DNA from: Planctomycetota bacterium
Lineage (GTDB): Bacteria > Planctomycetota > SZUA-567 > H5-PLA8
NCBI GenBank assembly: GCA_023150555.1
Contig: JAKLKQ010000024.1
Span: forward strand, 1 to 64,000
Length of the DNA stretch: 64,000 nt
Direction: 5' to 3'
Shown: in pieces, positions 49,401-58,370 of the stretch
Position numbering within the stretch: the first letter of the stretch is position 1
How the letters are laid out: every line of letters starts with the position of its first letter
Notes under the pieces: generated by a model
Database searches by the model: none
What the model was told of the DNA's origin: nothing
Seen by the model: the letters and a program-made list of their open reading frames with translations, nothing else
Program-made: the position numbers and the translations under genes

Positions 49401-51440
49401 TTATTGCTGCGTGTCGGCAAGGGCCGCGCGGGCCTCGTCGACGGGGTCGGTGGGCGTCAGGCGGTGCTCGGTCTTTTCCGCCCCCGCGGCCTTGGTCCGT
49501 TTGTAGCTCAGGTGGCGGTACACGGCCGCGCCGGTGAAGAGAAGGTCCAGTCCGAGGATTACCGCGATGTAGTTGTTGGCGGCGCCCTCGCCGAAGCCGT
49601 AGCTGTGCAAGCCCTTGCCGAGCACGAAGTTCACGCCGTACCAGGCCATCACCACGGCCTGGAAGCAGACCAGCGCGCCGACGCTGAGTCCGAAGTTGCC
49701 CCAGTAGCCGGTGAAGCGCCCGTGCAGCACGACCAGGTAGCAGAGCAGCGCGATGAAGGCCCACGTCTCCTTGGGGTCCCAGCCCCAGAAGCGCCCCCAC
49801 GAGTAGTACGCCCATACGCCGCCCAGGATCGTGCCCGTGGCCAGCAGCAGCACGCCGATCTGGATCACGCGGTAGAGGTATTGGTGCATCTGGTGGTGTT
49901 CAGTCGTTTCGCCCGGACGCGCGAGGTGCTTGTACATCGTCGCGTGTGCCAGCAACCAAGCCAGCGCGAAGGCCGAGTAACTGAGTGTGATCGACAGCAC
50001 GTGCACCGTCAGCCAGAAGTTATCGCGCAGCACCGGCACCAGCGGCCCGATGGACGGGTCGAAGCCCGAGACCGTCGGCTTGCCGCTGAAGACCGGCAGC
50101 AGGTCCATCAGCACCAAGCACAGGAAGCCGCCGGCGGCGCCGCAGAGCAGGTAGTAGCGCGGGCGGTGCCTCAGTTCGAAGACCAGTCCGAAGAAGACGA
50201 TCCCGAAGCCGACCCAGATCACGGACTCGTACATGTTCGTGACCGGCGGACGCCCGGCGATCCAGCAGCGCAGCACGAAGGCGTAGACGTGCAGCGCCAG
50301 GCCGGCCAAGAAAAAGGCCCACGCCGGCGCGAAGGGCCAAGTTGCTTTCGCGCGGAAGGCCAGCAGGCCGGATAGCAGCGCCAGCAGATAGAAGCCCCAG
50401 GCCCAGGCGAAGGGGCGCAACTGGTTGTAGTGGATCTCGCGGGACACTGCCGCCGGATCGGGGTAGCCGACGGCGCTCAGGAGCGCCACGGCCTCGCGGA
50501 ACTCGCGGCCCGCCGCCGTGAACGCTGCGGCGTCGCGCGAGCGGTAGCTGCCGATCAGTTTCTGGAATCCGGAGATTGCGGCGTCGACCTTGCTCCCCGC
50601 TTTTGCCAGGCTGCGCAGGTAGGCCTCCACCATCACGCCGGCTTCCTGGAAATCCCCTTCGAAATAGTTCTGCGCCGCCGATTCCAGGGCGCGCTCCGGG
50701 TTGGTCACGATCAGACGGAAGGTATTCATGGAGACCCATACGCCGTTGTCGTCGGCGGGATGGGGCACAACGGGCACTTCGCCGTGTCGGATGCCCGAGA
50801 TCAGGTTGATGCGCTGCCAGACGATGCGGGCCTCGCGCTCCATCGTGGTCAGATCTTCCTGCTTGGCGCTCTTTCCCTGCGCCTCGGTCAGGATCCTGCG
50901 AAGTTCCTCGGCGCCTGGGCCGCGGTTCCAGAGTTCGTTCAGGGAGAAGCGCTTCTTCTCGGGGCTCAGGCCCAACTTCTCCACCAGCGGACGGTAACTG
51001 ACCAGGATTACGGATTCCTCGTCCCAGTCGCGGGTGGCGAACCAGATCGAGAAGAGCAGATCCACGGGGCCCAGTTTCTGGCCGCCGGCGGTCTGGTAGG
51101 AGGGCGCGCCGCCCATGAAGCCGCGCCCGGTCAGTTCCGCGGCCAACTCGTTCGCGTAGGTGTGCAGAGGCTTCAGTCGCCCGCCGTCCTGCACCACCAG
51201 GCCTTCGGCGAAGGAGAAGTCCAGGTCGCCGGTCAGCACCGCCGGCGGCAGGCCGTCTCCATGATCGTGATCGTGCCCATCGCCGTGGTCGTGGACGTGC
51301 CCCTGCGCGGCGGCCTCTTCGTCCTGCACCGACGGCCCGTGGGATTCGGGTTCCATGACTTCCGCTTGTGCGCACGGCAGTGCGCAGAAAGCCGCGAAAA
51401 GGACGGCGGGCAGAACCGGCGAGATACGCTTTGCGTTCAT
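49401..51440 (-). CDS. ccsA: Cytochrome c biogenesis protein CcsA (System II) with His-rich head
   Basis: A 679-residue membrane protein. A signal peptide is followed by a histidine/aspartate-rich stretch at residues 47-63 ('GHVHDHGDGHDHDHGDG') that could bind metal. Residues about 75-320 are a large extracytoplasmic part, and the C-terminal half is the CcsA core with the haem-handling WWD motif 'YSWGRFWGWDPKETWAF' near 550 and flanking histidines ('LTVHVLSITLSYS', 'CYLVVLHGRFTGYWG', 'LGKGLHSYGFG'). With ResB it exports haem and attaches it to CXXCH motifs, so it can mature the multihaem cytochromes at 40.7-44.3 kb. Its ATG overlaps the resB stop (ATGA). Confidence 0.92.
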   Translation of the reverse strand: MNAKRISPVLPAVLFAAFCALPCAQAEVMEPESHGPSVQDEEAAAQGHVHDHGDGHDHDHGDGLPPAVLTGDLDFSFAEGLVVQDGGRLKPLHTYANELAAELTGRGFMGGAPSYQTAGGQKLGPVDLLFSIWFATRDWDEESVILVSYRPLVEKLGLSPEKKRFSLNELWNRGPGAEELRRILTEAQGKSAKQEDLTTMEREARIVWQRINLISGIRHGEVPVVPHPADDNGVWVSMNTFRLIVTNPERALESAAQNYFEGDFQEAGVMVEAYLRSLAKAGSKVDAAISGFQKLIGSYRSRDAAAFTAAGREFREAVALLSAVGYPDPAAVSREIHYNQLRPFAWAWGFYLLALLSGLLAFRAKATWPFAPAWAFFLAGLALHVYAFVLRCWIAGRPPVTNMYESVIWVGFGIVFFGLVFELRHRPRYYLLCGAAGGFLCLVLMDLLPVFSGKPTVSGFDPSIGPLVPVLRDNFWLTVHVLSITLSYSAFALAWLLAHATMYKHLARPGETTEHHQMHQYLYRVIQIGVLLLATGTILGGVWAYYSWGRFWGWDPKETWAFIALLCYLVVLHGRFTGYWGNFGLSVGALVCFQAVVMAWYGVNFVLGKGLHSYGFGEGAANNYIAVILGLDLLFTGAAVYRHLSYKRTKAAGAEKTEHRLTPTDPVDEARAALADTQQ

Positions 51441-53638
51441 GCGTTGGTTTCCTTACTGGCGGAGGCGGTGGCAATCCCGGCGGGAGCGGAAGCTTTAGAT
51501 ATGGTAGGTTCCGCGGCGACGGCGGCCGCGACGGGCCTGGCGGCGGGGGCCCGGCGAAAGTACGGCTTCAGGTAAAACATGGTGAAGATGCCGAAGCAGA
51601 TCATCAGGCTTCCGACCCACTTGGGCAGCCAGCCCGGATCGCGCAGCACCTGCACGGTGGAGAAATCGCTGCGGCCCTTCTCGAAGCCGGACTGGGAGAA
51701 CTTGTAGGTGGTGCCGGTCCACGGGCCCCACCACACCTCGGGGTAGCTGGTGGGGTTGTTCATATAGATCTTGCGCGTGTTTCGTACGACGTCCGACACC
51801 TGGTTGCGCGGAAGCCGGAATTCGGCGCCGTTGGCGGTGGCGAGGGTCAGGTCGGCGGGGTTCTCGGCGACGACCGCGCACTTCAAGGTGCGGTCCTCGA
51901 GGAACTCGCCCAGGTGTTCGCGAATGGCCGGCAGGTCCTGGGCGTCGGCCTTCAGGGTCACGCGGTCGTAGCGGTCGTCGAAGCAGAGGTTGCTCTCGAA
52001 GGTCCGGAACATGTCGCTGCCCTGCTCGCGCGGCGCGTGGAAGCGCATCAGCGCGACGGTGAAGGGGATCTTCTGAGTGATGCTGGAGAACGTAAGCAGC
52101 ACCCGCTGGCCGCCGACCTCCACGTCCGCCGGCGCCAGGCGTTTGGGGTCGTGACTGGGCGGAACGAGCACGGTCTGATCCTCTCCGCCGGCCGCGACGC
52201 GGCAGCGCAGGACGTACTGCTGGCTCTCGTCGTCGGCCGCTTGCTCCGGCGGGATCTCCTTGTAGTTGGTGCGCGCCACGGAGCGGGGCAGGAACTCGTC
52301 CACCGTAAAAGTTGCGCCCTTGGCGAAGCCGGTCTCCAGGGCCTGGCCGATCACCACCTCGCCGTTCTTCTCGCCCGACTTGCGCGACTTGAGGTGGTAG
52401 CGCAGCTTGCCGTCGTCGCCGAGATACAGGGTCATGACGTTCAGGCTCGGGTCGCCGAAGCCTTCGCGTCCCGATGCGCCGCCGCCGTGCGGATCGCCCG
52501 CCTGCGCGTCCGGCGCCGGCGTGGCGCTTTTCTCAACGGGCGGGCCCACGAGTTGGAATTCGACGGCCGGATTCTTGGATTCCGCGCTGCGGTTGGTCTT
52601 CTTGCCGTCGACGATGATGAAATCGTGGTAGTAGCCGACGATGCGGAGGTGCCACGGTCCTTCGAGCCCCTCGAGTTCGTAGTGCTTCTCCAGGTTCTCG
52701 CGCACCGGGATCTCGAAATCCTTGCCGCGCATCGTCACCTTGAGCACCGGGTGTTCGCCCTTGGCGTCTACCGCCAGCGCCGCCTTGGCGCCGGTCGCCG
52801 GGCCGGCGAGCTGCTTTACCGTGGGCATGTCCGGATGGTTGGCGAAGACGAACTGGACTTCGGTGTGCGCGGCCTTCTCGTCGCTCCCGGCGACTGTCTT
52901 TGGTGCGGCCTCGGGCGGGAGCCCTCGGCGGAAGTGGAGGGTCGCGGGCCCCAGGGAGATGCGGTCATTCAGGAGGATGCTTCCGGGGTGTGCGCCGCCC
53001 ATCATCTCCCCGAAGAAGGTCCAGCGCACGCCGGGCGTGGCGTGCTGGTCGGGCAGGTCCATCGCGCGAACGGCCTCGTAGTCGCTCATGAAGCCGCGAA
53101 CGGGTACCGCGCCAAGGACCTCGACCTGGATCCCCGGATCGCCGCTGGCCACCGACACGCGGGGGTCGCGCGTATTGGCGAGGTAATCGACCTTCAGCGG
53201 CGTGCGCGCGGGTTCGCCGGACCCGGCTCCGGTGGGGCGGAAGACGAGCATCTCCTGCTCGCGCAGGTTCATCGTGTCGGAAGGTGCATCGCCGACGGTG
53301 AGGCCGACGTAGCCTTCGACGCCCCACTTGCGGTCGATCATGCCGCCGATCAGGAGCAGGATGATTCCGGCGTGCGTGATCACGAAGCCGGTCTGGTGCG
53401 GCTTCCAGGGGTAGCGGATTGCCGCCGCGCAGAAGAGGTTGGTGACGAGCAGCACCAGCCAGGCGTTGAACCACGGGGCGTTGTAGACCCAATGGCGCGC
53501 GACCTCGGCGTTGACCCGGGACTCGTAGATCGTGCCGATGGCGCAGGCGACGATCAGCACGGTCAGCAGGAACAGCGCCAGGTGCAGCGAGGCCAGGAAT
53601 CTGAAGACGGTTTTGAACATGAAGCGGGCTCGATGCAT
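51437..53638 (-). CDS. resB: Cytochrome c biogenesis protein ResB (System II)
   Basis: A 733-residue membrane protein. The first spans read 'FRFLASLHLALFLLTVLIVA' and 'WFNAWLVLLVTNLFCAAAIR', and 'FVITHAGIILLLIGGMIDRK' is the third, as in ResB/Ccs1. A very large periplasmic domain (about 120-690) precedes the last span 'WLPKWVGSLMICFGIFTMFY'. It partners CcsA in covalent haem attachment; the two genes overlap by four bases. The start may be ATG 53638 or ATG 53620, as neither has a strong Shine-Dalgarno. Pro/Ala-rich residues end the protein on the cytoplasmic side. Confidence 0.9.
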   Translation of the reverse strand: MHRARFMFKTVFRFLASLHLALFLLTVLIVACAIGTIYESRVNAEVARHWVYNAPWFNAWLVLLVTNLFCAAAIRYPWKPHQTGFVITHAGIILLLIGGMIDRKWGVEGYVGLTVGDAPSDTMNLREQEMLVFRPTGAGSGEPARTPLKVDYLANTRDPRVSVASGDPGIQVEVLGAVPVRGFMSDYEAVRAMDLPDQHATPGVRWTFFGEMMGGAHPGSILLNDRISLGPATLHFRRGLPPEAAPKTVAGSDEKAAHTEVQFVFANHPDMPTVKQLAGPATGAKAALAVDAKGEHPVLKVTMRGKDFEIPVRENLEKHYELEGLEGPWHLRIVGYYHDFIIVDGKKTNRSAESKNPAVEFQLVGPPVEKSATPAPDAQAGDPHGGGASGREGFGDPSLNVMTLYLGDDGKLRYHLKSRKSGEKNGEVVIGQALETGFAKGATFTVDEFLPRSVARTNYKEIPPEQAADDESQQYVLRCRVAAGGEDQTVLVPPSHDPKRLAPADVEVGGQRVLLTFSSITQKIPFTVALMRFHAPREQGSDMFRTFESNLCFDDRYDRVTLKADAQDLPAIREHLGEFLEDRTLKCAVVAENPADLTLATANGAEFRLPRNQVSDVVRNTRKIYMNNPTSYPEVWWGPWTGTTYKFSQSGFEKGRSDFSTVQVLRDPGWLPKWVGSLMICFGIFTMFYLKPYFRRAPAARPVAAAVAAEPTISKASAPAGIATASASKETNA

Positions 53639-53918
53639 CCGAAAGGGCTATGGGCAAAGGGGCGCGCGGGCGCGGGCGCGAAAAATCCCCAGAAACAGGA
53701 CGCCCGAAAGCGGACCTCCTTGATCCCGTTTGGCCAGATAAAGTTACCGTAACCCCCTGAAGGATCAACGGGTTTTGGAATTTTCGCTAGGACCCTCGAA
53801 ACAGATCCGGGGGAATCGGCCGTGGAATCCGGCCCGGACCCGCGTCTATGCTCTACGTCGCCCCGGCAATGGCCGCGGGCCACCCTAACCAGACCTATAG
53901 AGACGGGGGGAACCAATC

Positions 53919-54392
53919 ATGGCCAAGAAGAAGGCTTCCAAGAAGTCCGTCCGCAAGCCCGCCAAGAAAGCGCGGCCCACGCGCAAACAGGCCCCGCGCA
54001 CCGCTAAGAAGACAGCCGCGAAGGCTCAGGGCATGCCCTTTCCCTTCAACGCCATCACGCATACTCAGATTCCCGCCCCGAACTTGGCCAAGGCTCAGGC
54101 CTTTTACGGCAAGACCTTTGGCTGGAAGTTCCAGGCGGTCCCGGGCATGGCCGAATACGTGCTCTTCAAGGACGGCCTCTCGGGCGGCGGGCTGAACGCG
54201 TTTCCCGGCGCCGTCGAGAGCGGCACACAGCCGTACATCACGGTGAAGGATATCACGTCGACGATGGCGAACGTCGTTGCGGCCGGCGGCAGTGTGGTTC
54301 AAGAGAAGTGCGAGATTCCCGGCGGGCAAGGCTTCGTCGCGCAGTTCTCCGATCCGAACGGCATCAAGATCGGGCTCTGGTCGGCATCGTAA
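53919..54392 (+). CDS. VOC-superfamily (glyoxalase-like) protein with lysine-rich N-terminal tail
   Basis: A 157-residue protein. The first 37 residues are a Lys/Ala/Arg tail ('KKKASKKSVRKPAKKARP'), like histone H1 or AlgP tails. The rest is a compact VOC domain: 'AITHTQIPAPNLAKAQAFYG', 'FGWKFQAVPGMAEYVLFKDG', 'PYITVKDITSTMANVVAAGG', and 'GFVAQFSDPNGIKIGLW'. VOC domains bind metal and small molecules (isomerase, ring cleavage, glutathione chemistry); this type with 'DPNGIKIGLW' is common and mostly uncharacterised. The tail suggests binding to DNA or RNA, which is inference. Confidence 0.82.
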   Translation: MAKKKASKKSVRKPAKKARPTRKQAPRTAKKTAAKAQGMPFPFNAITHTQIPAPNLAKAQAFYGKTFGWKFQAVPGMAEYVLFKDGLSGGGLNAFPGAVESGTQPYITVKDITSTMANVVAAGGSVVQEKCEIPGGQGFVAQFSDPNGIKIGLWSAS

Positions 54393-54439
54393 CGGCAGGG
54401 GCGAGGGGAGAGGGGCGAGAAGCTTCTCACCCCTCAAAA

Positions 54440-55858
54440 TCAAGAAAATGCCCCGTCGTTCTTGAGCGTCTGGCGCCAGCGCTGGATCTCGGCGGAGACC
54501 ATCTGCGGGTTGCTGCTGCCGGCGCTCTTGTAGCCCTGGATCACGCCCTCGGCACCCAGCTCGGCGCGCACTTCCTCGCTCAGCAGCGCGTGGACCTCGC
54601 GCAGGTCGTCGACTTCCAGGTCGCTCAGCGTCACCTTCTTGCGCATGGCCAGGTTGACCAGGCGCCCGGCGGCGTAGTGGGCCTGGCGGAACGGGATGCC
54701 ACGCCCGACGAGGTACTCGGCGAGCGACGTGGCGTCCATGAAGCCGGCTTCGCAGGTGTCCTTCATCTTGTCGACGCGGAAGCGCACGTTGCGCATGAAG
54801 ACCTCCATGATCTGGAGGCACCCCTTGAAGTGCTTGGTGGCGTCGAAGAGCACTTCCTTGTCTTCCTGGAAGTCGCGGTTGTAGGTCAGCGGCAGGCCCT
54901 TGACGAGCATCATCAGCTGGTTCAGGCAGCCGACGCTGCGGCCGGCCTTGCCGCGCACCAGTTCCAGGACGTCGGGGTTGCGCTTCTGAGGCATGATCGA
55001 GCTGCCCGTGCTGAAAGCGTCGTCGATCTCCAGGATCCCGAACTCGGCGGTGGCGTACAGTATCAGGTCTTCGGCCAGGCGCGAGAGGTGCAGGCTCGCG
55101 ACGCTCATGCAGTACGCGAAGTCCAGCAGGTAATCGCGGTCGGCGGTGGTGTCCATGCTGTTGCGCGTGACGCCGTCGAACTTCAGCAGCTTGGCGACGA
55201 TGGAGCGGTCGATGGGCAGGCTGGTGCCGGCCAGCGCGCAGGCGCCCAGGGGCAGCACGTTGGCGCGCTTACGCGCGTCTCGGAAACGGCTCTTGTCACG
55301 CTCCAGCATCTCGACGTACGCCAGCAGGTAATGGCCGCAGGTCACCGGCTGGGCGCGCTGCAGGTGCGTGTAGCCGGGCATCACGTCGGCGGCGTGAGGC
55401 GCGGCGAGGTCCAGCAGGCTGATCTGCAGCATGGACAGCAGGCGCACGCATTCGTCGTGCTCGTCGCGCACCCACAGGCGCTCGTCGAGCGCGATCTGGT
55501 CGTTGCGGCTGCGCGCGGTGTGGAGTTTGCCGGCGGGCTCTCCGATCTTCTCCATCAGCGCGTGCTCGATGTTCATGTGGATGTCTTCGCACTCGGGACG
55601 GAAGCGGAAGCTGCCGTCCTCGATCTCGTTCAGGATCTCGGTGAGCCCGGTGACGATGGCGTCCTTCTCGCTGCGCTTGATCAGGCCGACCTGGTTGAGC
55701 ATCTCGACGTGCGCGACCGAGCCGGCGATGTCGTACTTGTACAGCGCGCGGTCGAAGCTGATCGACTGCGTGAAGGCCTCCAGGAGCGGGTCTGCGGGCT
55801 TGCCGAAGACACCGCTGCGCGAAGGCGATCCGCCCTTGCCCTTGCCGGACTCTGCCAT
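54440..55858 (-). CDS. argH: Argininosuccinate lyase
   Basis: A 472-residue enzyme of normal length for the family. The fumarase/aspartase superfamily signature is intact ('GSSIMPQKRNPDVLELVRGK'), as are 'KLHTARSRNDQIALDERLWV' and 'PGYTHLQRAQPVTCGHYLLA', which form the active site with the conserved Ser of 'GSSIMPQ' and His of 'TH'. It splits argininosuccinate into arginine and fumarate, the last step of arginine synthesis, in the cytoplasm. ATG 55858 has GGAG nine bases upstream. No other arginine genes are adjacent. Confidence 0.96.
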   Translation of the reverse strand: MAESGKGKGGSPSRSGVFGKPADPLLEAFTQSISFDRALYKYDIAGSVAHVEMLNQVGLIKRSEKDAIVTGLTEILNEIEDGSFRFRPECEDIHMNIEHALMEKIGEPAGKLHTARSRNDQIALDERLWVRDEHDECVRLLSMLQISLLDLAAPHAADVMPGYTHLQRAQPVTCGHYLLAYVEMLERDKSRFRDARKRANVLPLGACALAGTSLPIDRSIVAKLLKFDGVTRNSMDTTADRDYLLDFAYCMSVASLHLSRLAEDLILYATAEFGILEIDDAFSTGSSIMPQKRNPDVLELVRGKAGRSVGCLNQLMMLVKGLPLTYNRDFQEDKEVLFDATKHFKGCLQIMEVFMRNVRFRVDKMKDTCEAGFMDATSLAEYLVGRGIPFRQAHYAAGRLVNLAMRKKVTLSDLEVDDLREVHALLSEEVRAELGAEGVIQGYKSAGSSNPQMVSAEIQRWRQTLKNDGAFS

Positions 55859-56015
55859 GACGAAGATCTCCAAAAGCGGGTGCGGCCGCGGCGCGCGATA
55901 GCGAGCGGCACTGCTCGGACAGGCCTGGGCGCCGCGCGCGGGGCCACGCCTGGTCCGGCGGACGGCCGCCCGCGCGGCTCTTGGGAGCCGGCGGGCGCGC
56001 TGTCACGCCAAAGCG

Positions 56016-56096
56016 TTACTTCTTCTTGCGGCGATTGCGGCGGTTGCGGCGTTTCTTGCTGCCGATTTTTCGGCGGCGGCGTGGCTTAAAGCCCAT
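56016..56096 (-). CDS. 26-residue very basic peptide, possible small ribosomal-type protein
   Basis: A tiny gene supported by an excellent Shine-Dalgarno: GGGAG lies seven bases before ATG 56096 on the minus strand. The peptide begins 'MGFKPRRRRKIGSKKR' and continues as almost pure Arg/Lys/Asn to a TAA stop at 56016. Length and charge resemble the tiny ribosomal proteins (bTHX, bS22/AURKAIP1-COX24 type), but I cannot assign it to one of them. It stands in the gap between argH and a small exported protein gene. Confidence 0.6.
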   Translation of the reverse strand: MGFKPRRRRKIGSKKRRNRRNRRKKK

Positions 56097-56209
56097 GGTC
56101 TTCTCCCTGCGCGGCAGGCGCGGCGCCCGAGGCGGGGCCGCTTTCTGGCCTGTTGGCGCTCCCATTATGCCGCACGCGCGCAACCTTGCAAGATGAGGGC
56201 GGGGGATGG

Positions 56210-56539
56210 CTAAACGTCCGGCTCCCAAGCGTCTTTTTGAAAGGACCAGCGCAGAATGAGGCCGTTTGGGTAGACCTTCAGTGTTCCCCATCGGTCAAAA
56301 CGCTCTCGAAGATCATTGCCGTAGGCGACCTCGCAGGACCGAAGGCTGCGGTTATCGATGAAATAGCAGGGCCTCGATGCGCGCCGTTTGAATGCTGCGA
56401 AGGTCGGCGATCGCTCCAGTAGGCGCTCGAGGCGGGCATCTTCTGATTCCGGCTTTGGCATCAAAGATTCCGGCGCATAGGTGACCAGAGCACTCGGAAC
56501 TGCCAGAGCTAGAAAGAAAAACAGTCTCTTTTTATGCAT
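56210..56539 (-). CDS. Small exported protein of unknown function
   Basis: A 109-residue protein I do not recognise. 'HKKRLFFFLALAVPSALVTY' is a signal peptide or membrane anchor. The mature part is charged and helical ('ESEDARLERLLERSPTFAAF') and then beta-rich ('GTLKVYPNGLILRW'). Two cysteines (in 'RPCYFID' and 'RSCEVAY') could form a disulfide. GC content is lower than in flanking genes. It is divergent from the B-box gene. Confidence 0.55.
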   Translation of the reverse strand: MHKKRLFFFLALAVPSALVTYAPESLMPKPESEDARLERLLERSPTFAAFKRRASRPCYFIDNRSLRSCEVAYGNDLRERFDRWGTLKVYPNGLILRWSFQKDAWEPDV

Positions 56540-56611
56540 GTCGACGCCTCAAGGGCCGCTCCGATGTATCGACCGTCGCAGTTGCGGAAACTCCTGAAAT
56601 GGGGGTAGGGT

Positions 56612-56935
56612 ATGGGCATGGCCAGCAGCGTCTGCATCAACCACACCGACCGCACCGCCACCGCGCGGTGCCACACCTGCCACAAGCCGCTGTGCGCCGA
56701 TTGCGCCCTGAAGGGCGAGGCCGGGACGTTCTGCTCGGTCAACTGCCAGGACAACTACGAGAAGTTCATGGGCCAGTACGAGGTCCGCCGCCGCCCGGGC
56801 TTCTTCACCAAGCTCAAGAACCTGATCGTGACGCTGTTCGCGCTGGGCCTGGTCGCCGCCCTGGTGCTCTTCGTCGGCGGCAAGATCATGCACTGGGGCT
56901 GGTGCATGGATCTACTGAAGCGGTTGGGGCTGTAG
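56612..56935 (+). CDS. B-box-type zinc finger protein with one membrane span
   Basis: A 107-residue protein. Residues about 7-45 are a B-box-like zinc site: 'CINHTDRTATARCHTCHKPL' followed by 'CADCALKGEAGTFCSVNC', giving paired Cys/His ligands for two zincs. A basic stretch ('VRRRPGFFTKLKN') leads to one span ('LIVTLFALGLVAALVLFVGG') and a short tail. Bacterial proteins with this layout often sit in the membrane with the zinc finger in the cytoplasm; function is unknown. ATG 56612 is given; ATG 56618 is possible. Its stop is one base from the end of the convergent sulfatase gene. Confidence 0.75.
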   Translation: MGMASSVCINHTDRTATARCHTCHKPLCADCALKGEAGTFCSVNCQDNYEKFMGQYEVRRRPGFFTKLKNLIVTLFALGLVAALVLFVGGKIMHWGWCMDLLKRLGL

Positions 56936-56936
56936 C

Positions 56937-58319
56937 CTACCGCTCGTACCTCGGATGCGTGAAGCGCTGGCCCAGTTGCAGGATCCCGGTCTTCGGGTCG
57001 CGCGGGCCGGTCTCGAACGGGTCCTTCGTCTCCTTCATCCAAATCTTCAAGCGCGCTTCGAGGGCCTCCTGCAAGCCGCGCGTCTCGGGGCGCCCCGCGA
57101 GGTTGACCATCTGCCACGGGTCGAGTTCGTTGTCGAAGAGCAGCGTCTCCTGCTCCTCGTTCAGCCAGCGCGCGTAGGTGAATCGCCCAGTGGTGAGCCC
57201 GCGCCAGAATCCGACCCACTTCCCGTTGCCCGGCCAGCCAGGCCCCAGGATCTGAAGGTACGCCGAATCGGCGCGCTCGGCATCCTTTCCAAGCACGTGG
57301 CACGAACGGTCCACGCCCTGCACGCCCTTGGGCTTGCGCACGCCGCACAGGCCCAGCAGCGTCGGCATCAGGTCCACGGCCGCCAGGATCGCGTCGGTGC
57401 GGGTGCCCGCCGGCACGCCCGGCCCACGCACCAGGAACGGCACGCGGATCGACTCGGCGTACGGCGTGGCTTTGGATGCGCGCCGCGAATGGTGCATCCA
57501 GCGGTCGCCGAACTTGCCGTAGCCGTGGCTGCTCAGGTGGTCGCCGTGGTCCGACGTGAAGATCACGTAGGTGTTGTCGGCGAGTTTCATCTTCTCGAGG
57601 CCGGCCATCAACCGGCCGAACTGCGCGTCGAGGCCGCTCACGTTGCCGTAGTAGTGCGCCAGTTCGCGCCGCGCGAAGGCTTCCATCTGCACCGGCACGT
57701 TCGGCGGCAGCTCGATGCGATCCGGGTCGTAGGTGTCGAACTCTTTTGGGTAGTGGTCGTAGGGCCAGTGCGGCGGACCCCAGCCGAGCACCAACGCGAA
57801 GGGCTTCTTCGGGTCGTCTTTTTGGTGGCGTTCCATGAAACGCAGCGCCAGGTCGGTCTCGTGCTCGGGCGCCCAGCCCTTGATCGGGATCGGACCTTCC
57901 TCGTTCTCGTGGTACGCGACGTCGAAGTAGGCGTGCTCGCAGTTGTTCGCGGCCAGGTAGTCGAAGCCGTGGCGCTTCTCTTCGGTGTACGGCCCGTAGC
58001 CGAGGTGCCACTTGCCGATGTAGCCGGTGCGGTAGCCGGCCTTGCCCAGGGCCTGCGCCAGGGTGGGGACCTTGGGGTTCAGCGCGTACTCGTTGTCGAT
58101 CACGCCGCTGGCGTGCGGGTAGCGGCCGCTCAGCAGGATGCCGCGGTACGGCCCGCTGATCGGGCACGTCGAGATGCACTGTTCGAAGAGCCGGCCCTGT
58201 TCGGCGAAGCGGTCGAAGTTTGGCGTACGGACATCGCGGTTGCCGTAAGCCCCGAGCGCGCTGTGGCGGTGCTGGTCGTCGAAGACGAAGAGGAGATTGG
58301 GCTTCTTGTGTGCAGGCAT
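56937..58319 (-). CDS. Arylsulfatase family protein, Ser-type
   Basis: A 460-residue sulfatase. The N-terminal metal site is 'LLFVFDDQHRHSALGAYGN' (D14, D15). The formylglycine site reads 'ISGPYRGILLSG', i.e. S-x-P-x-R with Ser55 where most family members have Cys; nearby Cys52 does not fit the spacing. Ser-type enzymes are matured by a radical-SAM anSME. Later landmarks are 'YIGKWHLGYGPY' and 'VIFTSDHGDHLSSHGYGKFG'. No signal peptide is present, so it may act inside the cell or be exported another way. The substrate is probably a sulfated sugar. Alone, convergent with the B-box gene. Confidence 0.88.
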   Translation of the reverse strand: MPAHKKPNLLFVFDDQHRHSALGAYGNRDVRTPNFDRFAEQGRLFEQCISTCPISGPYRGILLSGRYPHASGVIDNEYALNPKVPTLAQALGKAGYRTGYIGKWHLGYGPYTEEKRHGFDYLAANNCEHAYFDVAYHENEEGPIPIKGWAPEHETDLALRFMERHQKDDPKKPFALVLGWGPPHWPYDHYPKEFDTYDPDRIELPPNVPVQMEAFARRELAHYYGNVSGLDAQFGRLMAGLEKMKLADNTYVIFTSDHGDHLSSHGYGKFGDRWMHHSRRASKATPYAESIRVPFLVRGPGVPAGTRTDAILAAVDLMPTLLGLCGVRKPKGVQGVDRSCHVLGKDAERADSAYLQILGPGWPGNGKWVGFWRGLTTGRFTYARWLNEEQETLLFDNELDPWQMVNLAGRPETRGLQEALEARLKIWMKETKDPFETGPRDPKTGILQLGQRFTHPRYER

Positions 58320-58370
58320 GGCCTCAGTAGAGCATCACGGCACGCGGATGCAAGCGAGGCCCGCTCTGCA

